Source of the DNA: Jannaschia faecimaris
GTDB taxonomy: Bacteria > Pseudomonadota > Alphaproteobacteria > Rhodobacterales > Rhodobacteraceae
Length of the DNA: 64,000 nucleotides
Assembly: GCF_900107415.1 (NCBI RefSeq)
Contig: NZ_FNPX01000018.1
Span: 1-64,000 of the forward strand
Direction: 5' to 3'
Each line of letters opens with the position of its first letter. Positions within the stretch are counted from its first letter, which is position 1. A program made the translations under genes and the position numbers. Shown one piece after another: positions 1-7,695 of this stretch. Below the pieces are notes generated by a model. It was not told the DNA's origin. It was given only the letters and a program-made list of their open reading frames with translations, and ran no database searches.

Positions 1-228
1 TTGGGGGATTTTTGCGTTTGGGGGGCTTCTTTGGGTGCGCTTGCGGCCCAGAGCGGACCTTTGCGTTTGTAGCAGCGAAGGGCAGCTTCGAGCCCGTATT
101 TACCAAACTCTGAAGATTGCACGAACGGCAGCTATCTGTTGGCTCTGCTTTTATCTTAAAAGAATTTTTGTCGCTGAAAGCGGCTTACGAGTCCAAAAAT
201 CGCCCTCTTTGCCTGTTATTGTTTTCTT
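1..228. other. Intergenic stretch at window start, no convincing gene
   Basis: A 65-codon open frame (35-232) overlaps the next start codon, but its composition (Cys, Arg and Leu rich, no recognisable motif) does not look like a real protein. The text of this stretch (runs such as AGCGGACCTTTGCG and GGCAGCTTCGAGCCCG) resembles degenerate GC-rich repeat-like filler that I associate with roseobacter intergenic DNA. I see similar text around 1090-1150 and 4550-4600. That resemblance is by eye only. Confidence 0.4.
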
Positions 229-1035
229 ATGATTGAGAAGCCCCGGCCAGCCGTTGACAGATTGTTGAGAGGTATTTCGACCGATCATGTTGAAACTGTT
301 CGGGATGCATGGCGGGAAATGCTGAAAGAAGGTGCGACCTCAGTCAGCCAAATTCAAGGAAAACTGGCCTCATCTGCATGGGCTGAGAACCCTCGCGGAC
401 CTCTGGCCAAATACTTTGGTGTATTGCTTTCCATTCTTGATGAACTGGACTCTTCTGCTTTTGAAAAGGAAGTCGAGAGGCTACGAAAGAGCAAATTACA
501 TCCCATGCATATTAAGACGTTGGACCTTCTTTCGTTGCGCACTCTAGATGAACCTGCAACTCGTGTTGCCGGCCAAATACCTGTATTTGTTGCCTCTGAT
601 ATAGTTGATCGTTCTGTGGTCGTCAGAAATATCGAAACTTGGAGCAACACAAAGGGCCTATCGCTAGACAACGTGACCCGAATAGATGTCATCGCGCGTC
701 GCCCAGAGCTCGATTATCTGGGACTGTACAATTTGTTCTTTTCCGGGATCATTCTGACATGGCCCGCCAGCAAAGCTGGCGGTGTCAGGCTTTGGTGGTG
801 GTGCCTAGAAGCAGAATTTACGTTCTACCATGAAGTCGGGCACCACGTATCTAGGCACATAGAGGGTGGACAAGTGGCTGAACAGGAAAAGGAAGCAGAC
901 GAATACGCCCGTTCAATGATGCGCAGTTCGAGGCCGGTCTCAACGTTGATTGGCAGAACGCTGCTATGGCCGCTCAGGCTCTTGTTAGAGCGCCTGAGCG
1001 CATCGTCCCGTCGAGCCGGAGTTGATACTACCTAG
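229..1035 (+). CDS. Hypothetical protein with HExxH zincin motif (ImmA/IrrE-like signature)
   Basis: The 268-residue protein has no obvious signal peptide. Residues 201-205 read HEVGH, and about 16 residues later comes E-K-E-A-D-E-Y-A (220-227). An HExxH followed by a Glu inside an E-A-x-x-x-A helix is the metal-binding layout of single-domain zincins such as the ImmA/IrrE (M78-like) peptidases, so a zinc-dependent protease is a reasonable inference. The N-terminal 190 residues match nothing I recognise. The C-terminus has a short hydrophobic run, Leu and Trp rich, near 245-257. It stands alone, with no helix-turn-helix partner next to it as ImmA usually has. Codon use is visibly less GC-rich than the housekeeping genes in the window, which fits an acquired gene. 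Confidence 0.65.
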   Translation: MIEKPRPAVDRLLRGISTDHVETVRDAWREMLKEGATSVSQIQGKLASSAWAENPRGPLAKYFGVLLSILDELDSSAFEKEVERLRKSKLHPMHIKTLDLLSLRTLDEPATRVAGQIPVFVASDIVDRSVVVRNIETWSNTKGLSLDNVTRIDVIARRPELDYLGLYNLFFSGIILTWPASKAGGVRLWWWCLEAEFTFYHEVGHHVSRHIEGGQVAEQEKEADEYARSMMRSSRPVSTLIGRTLLWPLRLLLERLSASSRRAGVDTT

Positions 1036-1633
1036 CTAAAAACGCCGAATGCAGACATTTGCAGAACAGAATTCGACGGATGCTTTGGTCCGCATGGCTG
1101 ACTTTCGCAAGTCGCGTAGCTGAGGTCCGCTTTCCGCCCAAACTCGACGTTCGCCTGCCTGTCCTTTGCAATAGGCGCTTCGGGTAAGGAGGGCGGGAAC
1201 CTGTCCTTAGCTTCTCCATGCCCCAAGGGCAGCACGATGGGGCTAAGCCTTCGTCGGGTGTCACCATGTTTCGGCCGTGCCCTTGGCAAGAAACTCACAG
1301 TCTGGCCTGATCAATTGAGCACCGTCATCACACTCGACATGTCGACTTTGGGGCCGAGGGCCTCCACCACTCGCGCGTTGAGGTCAGACTGTCCGCCCCC
1401 CAAAAACTGAGTTTCTCTGCCATGACCGGGAGGCGCTTAAGGGTGGTTTGTTTGAGCGAGAACTCTCTCAATCATAGATCTGCCGCTGAAGCCGGAGTCT
1501 TCTCTGAGCATTGAGGCAGCTTCCTGCAACGTCACGTACCCGCCACGGGATGCACCAATGCCGCTGATGTTATTGTCGTGGATCAACCTGAGAAACGCGA
1601 CCTGACCGGAAAGGGTGGCCAGCGGCACCTTGA
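1036..1633. other. 598-base intergenic region, possibly with gene remnants
   Basis: No confident gene. On the minus strand a 63-codon frame (1437-1628, GTG start six bases after the autotransporter stop) has protein-like composition. In the same frame, after a single TAA, a further 38 codons run to 1311 with coherent composition (ending in V-D-M-S-S-V-M-T-V-L-N). This could be one small gene split by a nonsense mutation, or chance. Positions 1032-1300 hold repeat-like filler (AGGTCCGCTTTCCGCCC and similar). Confidence 0.35.
1437..1628 (-). CDS. Small hypothetical ORF downstream of the autotransporter
   Basis: This is a 63-codon frame with a GTG start and only a weak ribosome site (AAGG just upstream). 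The product is not hydrophobic and has no motif I recognise. It follows the HYR autotransporter gene by six bases in the same orientation, so it could be its last operon member. The frame reopens after its TAA stop and continues to 1311, so it may be a truncated pseudogene. Support is weak. Confidence 0.25.
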   Translation of the reverse strand: MPLATLSGQVAFLRLIHDNNISGIGASRGGYVTLQEAASMLREDSGFSGRSMIERVLAQTNHP

Positions 1634-4210
1634 TCAGAACTTCAGCAAGAACCCGGTGCTCAACGAGATGGCCTCGTAGTCGTTGTCACCGAGCCCGTCA
1701 TACCTGAGTCCGTAATCCACCATTCCGCGATCACCGACGGCAACCGTGCCACCAAAGCCGACACGTCCTCGCAAACCGCTTTCAACTGTTGACGTGCTGG
1801 CGACTTGGCTACCGGCATTGAATGTATAGATACCATCGAATTCAACATAGGTGCTGTAGCTGCCCATTGGATCGCTCCAGGTGAAGCGCGAACCGAGTTC
1901 GACATCACCCAGTTGGGTGGTCTGGGATGCAATCTGAACTCCTAGTGAATCGATATAGGCTTCTGAGGTCTCTTCGAAGTAATTGATGGAGATATTGGGC
2001 TGAATATTCAGGTTCCCGCGATTGCTACTTCCAAAGAGGCCGATCGATGCCAGCCAGCGTTCGGTCATGAACTTGTCCGTGTAGGTCCCCAGGGGCGACA
2101 CCTCATTCGTGGCTTGGCCGTAGCTGAGGCTTGTATCGAAGTAGAGGTCTTCGCCTACACGCGCAGTGTAGTAAGGGCCGACCATCCAGCCAACGCCGGT
2201 GGTTGTTGAGACAGCGCCGATGACGTCCTCATGGATTGAGTCGACCTGGACTCCGAAGCCCAGAATCGCATTCTGCCCAAGCCGATGGTCAGCGCCTGCA
2301 TGCAGGATGCCGAACTGACCTTCGCCATAACCGGTTTCATAGCGGGTGAAGCTGGCTTCGAACCAAACGTCCCAGTCCGACCTGGCGGACATCGGATCTT
2401 CGCTGGCGCTGGTCGATGCAAACGACAAATCAATCCGATTCCGTGTCACTTCCAAACCGATGGGCGTTCCTCCAGGGGTGAGGGCGTTTCCGAAAAAGGA
2501 CAGCTGGTTCTGGTCGCCCTCACCGTTTATCCGCCCGATGCGGCGATTTTGATCGGGCCGGTTGCCCATGATCAGCTGCGCACGCGTTTGGATGAAGTTC
2601 GCGATCTGGTCGCCCGTCTGTCCAGCGACATTGGCCGATTGCAGTGTACACGTATAGGTCTCTCCGCGGGCGAAGCTCAAAGCTAAGGACTGGGTCGCGG
2701 TATTGACGGTGCCACTAGCCGAACTGCAACTGGCCGAGGTCACCGCAAAGCCTGTCGGGAGGCCATAGGTTACCGTGTAGTTACCTGGTACGACCTGCAA
2801 AGGACCAGAACTGCCGGTCCCACCAATGACCGAGACGGCAGTGTTGAAGGCCGCCGTGGCGGAAGAGAAGGTGACCGTTCCATTATCTGGCGAGTTCACA
2901 ATGAATGTGACAGTGCCCGGTGGGATCGTTGAAACCGTGACGTTAAATTGCAACGTTGTCGTCAATCCTGTCGGATCTGTTGCCGTGAACTCGACCAGCG
3001 TTGTGCCTACGGGGAAAGCACTGCCCGACGACGGCCCACGCGTTTGCGTAACATCAACCGTTCCAGAATTGTCCGAAGCGGTTGGTGTCGAGAACGTAAC
3101 GACAGCACTTGTCTGGTTGAAATCAGTTTCAACATTGATATCGGCCTGAGTAGACCCAAAGACCGGCGGATCGTTATCGGAGACGGTGACGGTGAAGCTT
3201 TTGTCATCAGTGTTGCCTGCTGCATCCGTGGCACGATGGGTGACGGTGGTCTCGCCGATTGGAAAATCGCTACCCGATGCTGGGCCTGCGATCCTCGCCA
3301 CGGTAACACCCGGCACGTTATCGGTGGCTGTCGGCGTGGCGTAGGTCACGTTTGCCGTCGCAAGCCCAGGATCGGTCGACGTGCTGATGTTTGCAGTCAT
3401 CGCGAGGACAGGGGCCTCGTCGTCCTGCACGGTGACGAAGAAGGAGGCGATTGCGCTATTGCCCGCCCCGTCGAATGCGGTGCAGGTCACTGACGTCGCG
3501 CCTAGGTTGAAGGTCGAGCCAGACACGGGCGAACACCCCGAGGATGTTACGCCGACATTGTCGTCATAAGTCGGCTCGGTCCAGCTAACCACCGCAGTGG
3601 CGACGCCGGCGTCGGTCGATTGCGTGATGTCAGACGGCACGTTTGTGATCGTCGGCGGTGTAGTGTCAGCAGGTGCCGGCGGATCGTACGTAGACTGCAC
3701 CGGTGCCGAAATAGTGGTTGGAGTGCCACTTTGACTCGTCATCTCGACCACAATTGTTGTGGCCAGAGGCGAGGTGTCGGACGCGGATGTGGTGTAAGTT
3801 CCGGAACAAGATCCTGTTGTATTAAGATTTCCGCTGGTCTGCGGGGAACACGTATAACTGGTGACGAACCCACCCGTGCCAGTCGCGGAAACCGAACCAA
3901 GGGTTTGGTTGCCCGTGCTCCAATTGGCTGTGAATGTAATGACAGTACCGGCACCACTATATGAACTGGGAGACGCACCGCTACTGGTAATGAATTGCGC
4001 CGATGCGGCACCCACCCAAAGTACCGAAAGAGTGGACATCAGCACAGCCTGAGTCCCGCGCCTCACTTTTGTTCGGATGCGCGCCATTGCAAGGTTGCTG
4101 GATCCGGCGGTTCCAACTGGTTGCGCAAGCAGGCGGGACGCACAGACAGCGGTTGCCTTCGTGGCACGAACTGTCGCGCGACCGGAGCATGTGACTAGCT
4201 GAAACACCAC
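1634..4210 (-). CDS. HYR-domain surface protein with C-terminal autotransporter-like beta-barrel
   Basis: The long frame (858 codons from a GTG at 4210, preceded by GGGGGA) may really begin at the internal ATG at 4087, where residue 42 opens a classic signal peptide: basic M-A-R-I-R-T-K-V-R-R, a hydrophobic core, then A-S-A-Q. Three HYR (hyalin-repeat, Ig-like) modules follow at about residues 183-262, 263-344 and 345-427, each opening with D-x-x-P-P and carrying T-D-x-A-G-N or similar. A Ser/Thr/Gly/Val-rich linker leads into a beta-rich C-terminal domain (about 600-858) ending in L-L-K-F. The terminal aromatic is the usual signal for BAM-mediated outer-membrane insertion. The family picture is a cell-surface adhesin-like protein exported by its own barrel. 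Ligand and role are unknown. Confidence 0.75.
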   Translation of the reverse strand: MVFQLVTCSGRATVRATKATAVCASRLLAQPVGTAGSSNLAMARIRTKVRRGTQAVLMSTLSVLWVGAASAQFITSSGASPSSYSGAGTVITFTANWSTGNQTLGSVSATGTGGFVTSYTCSPQTSGNLNTTGSCSGTYTTSASDTSPLATTIVVEMTSQSGTPTTISAPVQSTYDPPAPADTTPPTITNVPSDITQSTDAGVATAVVSWTEPTYDDNVGVTSSGCSPVSGSTFNLGATSVTCTAFDGAGNSAIASFFVTVQDDEAPVLAMTANISTSTDPGLATANVTYATPTATDNVPGVTVARIAGPASGSDFPIGETTVTHRATDAAGNTDDKSFTVTVSDNDPPVFGSTQADINVETDFNQTSAVVTFSTPTASDNSGTVDVTQTRGPSSGSAFPVGTTLVEFTATDPTGLTTTLQFNVTVSTIPPGTVTFIVNSPDNGTVTFSSATAAFNTAVSVIGGTGSSGPLQVVPGNYTVTYGLPTGFAVTSASCSSASGTVNTATQSLALSFARGETYTCTLQSANVAGQTGDQIANFIQTRAQLIMGNRPDQNRRIGRINGEGDQNQLSFFGNALTPGGTPIGLEVTRNRIDLSFASTSASEDPMSARSDWDVWFEASFTRYETGYGEGQFGILHAGADHRLGQNAILGFGVQVDSIHEDVIGAVSTTTGVGWMVGPYYTARVGEDLYFDTSLSYGQATNEVSPLGTYTDKFMTERWLASIGLFGSSNRGNLNIQPNISINYFEETSEAYIDSLGVQIASQTTQLGDVELGSRFTWSDPMGSYSTYVEFDGIYTFNAGSQVASTSTVESGLRGRVGFGGTVAVGDRGMVDYGLRYDGLGDNDYEAISLSTGFLLKF

Positions 4211-4784
4211 TGAAATCCCCCAAAAGGAAAATAGACTAATATCTTACGCCGTTCTGGGGAACTCGGAAAAACAAAAAGAAAAAGGCCGTCAACGCATAAC
4301 CCCACCCCATCGCTAGCAGTCAAACCTGCCGGACCAGAAAGTTAATTCCGTTTATTACCTGCTATCCTCGACACTTGTTGCTGTCTAACCACAGGCTTGA
4401 AAACTGAGAAAAGTAATCTCCTTGCGGTCTCCGGGCTCACCGCTCCGATCATCGAAGTAGGCGAGGGGTGAAGCGGGCGAGACTATGAAGGTGCTGCTCC
4501 GCATGCGCTATTCATTGCAGCAGAGGGGATTGCTGACACCCCTCATGTAGCGGACGTTGCCGTATGTCGTAGCGAATGACCGCTTCCCGCCCATCGCAGA
4601 CCTTTGAGCCATGCGCGGTGAACGTCGGTAACCAGCTTGGACCTTTGGGTTTATGGACGGTACCTCATGGCCTTGCGCCCTGTCGCCATGCGTGGTCGGG
4701 GCTTTTTGCGTTCGGTCGCAATATGGACGTAGTGAATTTCATGGCTGACGTGGAGGCGAAGGGATTGATCCGATCTGAGGATGC
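4211..4784. other. Intergenic, no intact gene
   Basis: About 570 bases without a convincing gene between the autotransporter promoter side and the IS481 remnant. Positions 4240-4400 are AT-richer than the surroundings and probably carry the autotransporter promoter and leader on the minus strand, though I cannot pick out clear -35/-10 boxes. Positions 4550-4780 contain repeat-like filler and a short minus-strand frame that could be a further transposon scrap. Confidence 0.35.
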
Positions 4785-5315
4785 AAGCCTAGCGCTTGAA
4801 CCTCTGGCGCTTTGGTTTGTCCGCTGCCCGGCAGTGCATTGCGCAGCAATGTGCGAGAGGGGCCTTCGATATCAGGCAAGCGGGATATGCCATGCCGCTG
4901 AAGACATCGATGCAGCGCCGACCCGTGTCAGGTGCGGGATCGACGGTTGCAAGGCATAGAGGCAGTCGTCGAGAGGCAGCAGCGTATGGCGTCGAAATGC
5001 CACGACTGCTGCCTCCTCGGCCTCGGTCAGGATCGTCGAACGCGGCTCTCTCGGGCCCGTCTTCAAGTCTTCGACCGTCGCCCGTTTCCGCCACTTAGCA
5101 ACTGTCTTGGGTTTGATACCCAGCTCCTGGCTCAGCGCCGTGAGAGAAGCGCCCCTCTCGGGATCATGCCTTGCATGACCCTGCCGGGCAGTCGATCGCT
5201 GTATTGCTGCTCTGACGGCGTACGTGGTTGTGGCGCTCCCGTGACGAACTTGTCCCATAGGGCTTCCTTCCATTCCGTCGAAAGGATCGCACCATCAAAC
5301 GATGGGATCAAACAC
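4785..5315 (-). pseudogene. IS481-family transposase remnant, frameshifted and truncated
   Basis: On the minus strand, translation from about 5255 gives the conserved N-terminus of IS481-type transposases: M-G-Q-V-R-H-G-S-A-T-T-T, the helix-turn-helix phrase L-G-I-K-P-K-T-V-A-K-W-R-K-R, then L-L-P-L-D-D-C-L-Y-A-L-Q-P and I-P-H-L-T-R. Just after that, an extra G near 4925 shifts the frame. The expected S-A-L-H-R-C-L-Q-R-H-G-I-S-R continues in the next frame, and D-K-P-K-R-Q-R-F-K-R appears in the third before the homology stops near 4785. The DDE catalytic domain is missing. The bases around 5285-5315 (ATCCCATCGTTTGATGGTG on the minus strand) look like the terminal region of such an element. 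It cannot move by itself. Confidence 0.75.
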
Positions 5316-5670
5316 CAAGTGGCACCGCAATAAACGGCAGCAAGGTCTGCACAGTAATTTCTTTGGCGCGTGGAACTGTCAGGGTATGAAAACGAGCCAC
5401 ATCCGACTTGACGGGTCCATGGAGCCCCAATGCGATGCGCAAGGGCGGTCACGTTTTCAGTGTTGACGTTTCCAGCGTTTTTGCTGTCGTTTTTCCTCCA
5501 GATGTTTCTCCGAGCTATGCATAACGTGGAGACGGCAGGGCATAGTCTCTTGCGTGTTGCGAAAGGCTTGCAGGAGGGCTCGACCGTATCGAGGAAGAAG
5601 GCGATGCGGGGCGACTGAGTGGAAGCGCGATGGCAGCGGTTTGTTTTTCGGCCTTGGGAGGGCCTGTGAA

Positions 5671-6828
5671 ATGAATATGATGCAGACTTTCGGCTTTGGG
5701 ACGCAAATCCGAAAGTCACCTTATTTCGACGCGACGGTCCGTTGGGGTGCCACGGGCTTTTCGGTATACAACCATATGTATATTCCCCGTGATTTCGGCG
5801 ACCCGGAGCAGAATTTCTGGAATCTCGTGAACACGGCAATCCTGTGTGACGTGGCGGTCGAGCGCCAGGTAGAGATCACTGGGCCAGACGCCGCGCGATT
5901 CACCCAGATGCTGACACCGCGCGACCTGTCAAGAATGGCCGTTGGGCAATGCAAATACGTTCTGATCACCAATGCGAACGGCGGGATCCTCAACGATCCG
6001 ATCGTCTTGCGCCTTGCGGAGGATCATTTCTGGCTCTCTTTGGCCGACAGTGACATCCTGCTGTGGGCACAGGGCCTTGCGGTGCATTCCGGATTCGATG
6101 TCACGATCCGTGAACCCGATGTTTCGCCGCTGCAACTTCAGGGCCCACACTCCATGATGATCATGCGCGCGCTCTTCGGCGACAGCATCATGAACCTGCG
6201 CTATTTCTGGCTGCGTGAATTGGACCTGGACGGCATCCCGTTGGTCGTGTCGCGCACGGGATGGTCCAGCGAACTGGGCTACGAGCTATACCTGCGGGAC
6301 GGGTCGCGCGGTGACGAGCTTTGGGAAAAGATCATGACGGCAGGCGCGCCCTTCGGGCTTCAGCCTGGGCACACCTCGACAATCCGCCGCATCGAGGCGG
6401 GCATGCTGTCCTACCATGCTGACATGGATGCCGAGACAAACCCGTTCGAGCTTGGGCTTGGCCGCCTTGTCGATCTCGACGCCGATACAAATTTTGTCGG
6501 CAAGGCCGCCCTCACGCGGATACGGGACGAAGGGATCAGACGTAAGCAGGTTGGATTGGTGATTGACGGCGCGCCGCTGACAGGGCCGAACACCGTATTT
6601 TGGAACGTCACCAAGAACGGTCAATCTATCGGCAAGGTGACGTCTGCTGTCTATTCCATGCGGCTTGGGCAAAACATTGCCTTGTCGATGATCTCGGCAG
6701 AGCTGGCAGTGCTTGGGAACGAGGTCGAGGTGATGATTGACAATCAGCCGAGGCGCGCTTCGATTGTGGATCGCCCATTTTTCGATCCGAAAAAGTCGCT
6801 AGCGACCTCAGCTGTTGCAGTGGCGTGA
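5671..6828 (+). CDS. GcvT/DmdA-like aminomethyltransferase-family protein
   Basis: The protein has 385 residues. I chose the ATG at 5671 because GGGAGGG lies eight bases upstream and the family alignment starts here; the frame stays open upstream to 5554. Recognisable phrases are Y-N-H-M near residue 33, R-Q-V-E-I-T-G-P-D-A, L-T-P-R-D, W-L-S-L-A-D-S-D, E-P-D-V-S-P-L-Q-L-Q-G-P and R-I-E-A-G. These are shared with DMSP demethylase DmdA, which transfers a methyl group from dimethylsulfoniopropionate to tetrahydrofolate, and more distantly with the glycine-cleavage T-protein. True DmdA has R-S-G-x-S-K-Q-G-G-F-E where this protein has R-T-G-W-S-S-E-L-G-Y-E, so it may be a DmdA paralogue using another methyl or aminomethyl donor. 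Its neighbour methanethiol oxidase makes a sulfur/C1 substrate plausible. Confidence 0.75.
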   Translation: MNMMQTFGFGTQIRKSPYFDATVRWGATGFSVYNHMYIPRDFGDPEQNFWNLVNTAILCDVAVERQVEITGPDAARFTQMLTPRDLSRMAVGQCKYVLITNANGGILNDPIVLRLAEDHFWLSLADSDILLWAQGLAVHSGFDVTIREPDVSPLQLQGPHSMMIMRALFGDSIMNLRYFWLRELDLDGIPLVVSRTGWSSELGYELYLRDGSRGDELWEKIMTAGAPFGLQPGHTSTIRRIEAGMLSYHADMDAETNPFELGLGRLVDLDADTNFVGKAALTRIRDEGIRRKQVGLVIDGAPLTGPNTVFWNVTKNGQSIGKVTSAVYSMRLGQNIALSMISAELAVLGNEVEVMIDNQPRRASIVDRPFFDPKKSLATSAVAVA

Positions 6829-6859
6829 ACGGTATTCGGTCGGCCTCAAAGCCTTGAAC

Positions 6860-7621
6860 CTACGCTGACCTTGGGGTGCGCGACGGCGCGCCCCAAGTCA
6901 AACCGGCAGAGAGGTCGCGGGCCATCAAGATGATTTGCTGCCCGATTCTTTCGCGGTAGGCGGGCGTGAAGACGCGAGTCGACCCTGTTGCACCAACCGA
7001 CATCGTGGCCCCCGGACCGGTTTGGGCCAAGGGCGCTGCCACTGAACACATGCCGTGCTCAATCTCTTCGACGCATTCAGCGTAGCCGCGCCGCCGGATG
7101 AGGTCGAGTTCTGCTTCCAAATCCGTTATCTGGGTCAGCGTGAATTCGGTATATGCTTTCAGTCGGCCTTCGAGGTTTTGCGATTGAACAAGATCGGGCG
7201 AAAAGGCGGCGACTGCCTTGGAGCACGAGCAGGCATGTAGTGGGCGCTTGCCAAGGCCCGGGTGCAGGAAAGACACGCCGGTATCCGGTGTTTCCACATG
7301 TATGATTTCGACCGCGCGACCGCGCAACCGGGATAGAAAGAAAGCTGCGCCATTCTTGGTCGCCGCCCGTCTGAGGGTGGGTGCGATCAGATCAAGCAGG
7401 GCCCGATCCGACTGATCTCTATGCGTGATACTTTTGAGGCGGTTGCCGATCGTGAAGCGGCCCTTGGCCACCGGCTCCAGAAGGCCCGCGGCGGTGAGAT
7501 CCTGAACCAGGCGATACGCAGACGGTTTAGGGAGGTCGGAATGATCGCAGATCTCGGCAACCGTGGCCTCACCTTTCTGGCCAACGATCTCAAGGATCAG
7601 CGTCAAACGTTCGAGATGCAT
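6860..7621 (-). CDS. IclR-family transcriptional regulator
   Basis: The 253-residue protein has an N-terminal winged helix-turn-helix (about residues 5-60, with T-V-A-E-I-C-D-H and P-K-P-S-A-Y-R-L-V-Q-D-L) and a C-terminal IclR effector-binding domain (about 75-245). The latter includes the typical R-R-R-G-Y-A-E-C-V-E-E-I-E-H-G region. IclR proteins bind small organic ligands and usually control adjacent catabolic genes. It is convergent with the DmdA/GcvT-like gene and divergent from the methanethiol oxidase operon, with only 74 bases between start codons, so it probably regulates the oxidase operon and itself. The effector cannot be read from sequence. Confidence 0.9.
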   Translation of the reverse strand: MHLERLTLILEIVGQKGEATVAEICDHSDLPKPSAYRLVQDLTAAGLLEPVAKGRFTIGNRLKSITHRDQSDRALLDLIAPTLRRAATKNGAAFFLSRLRGRAVEIIHVETPDTGVSFLHPGLGKRPLHACSCSKAVAAFSPDLVQSQNLEGRLKAYTEFTLTQITDLEAELDLIRRRGYAECVEEIEHGMCSVAAPLAQTGPGATMSVGATGSTRVFTPAYRERIGQQIILMARDLSAGLTWGAPSRTPRSA

Positions 7622-7695
7622 AATTTTCTCATGTACTGATAGACGATATTTCGATATTCGATAAAAATACAGGAATCAAGGGAGGGGCTTAGGCC
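7622..7695. promoter_or_regulatory. Divergent promoter/operator between iclR-type gene and methanethiol oxidase gene
   Basis: This 74-base AT-rich spacer between divergent starts contains the near-tandem elements ATTTCGAT and ATTCGAT, giving TCGA-N3-TCGA at about 7650-7660, a plausible IclR operator. A strong ribosome site (GGGAGGGG, about 7680-7687) precedes the ATG at 7696. Promoter boxes are not clear by eye. Confidence 0.55.

Noticed and set aside
5132-5839. A 235-codon minus-strand frame reaching into the DmdA-like gene
   Set aside because: It overlaps the IS481 remnant and the 5' end of the plus-strand gene in a different frame and lacks coherent composition.
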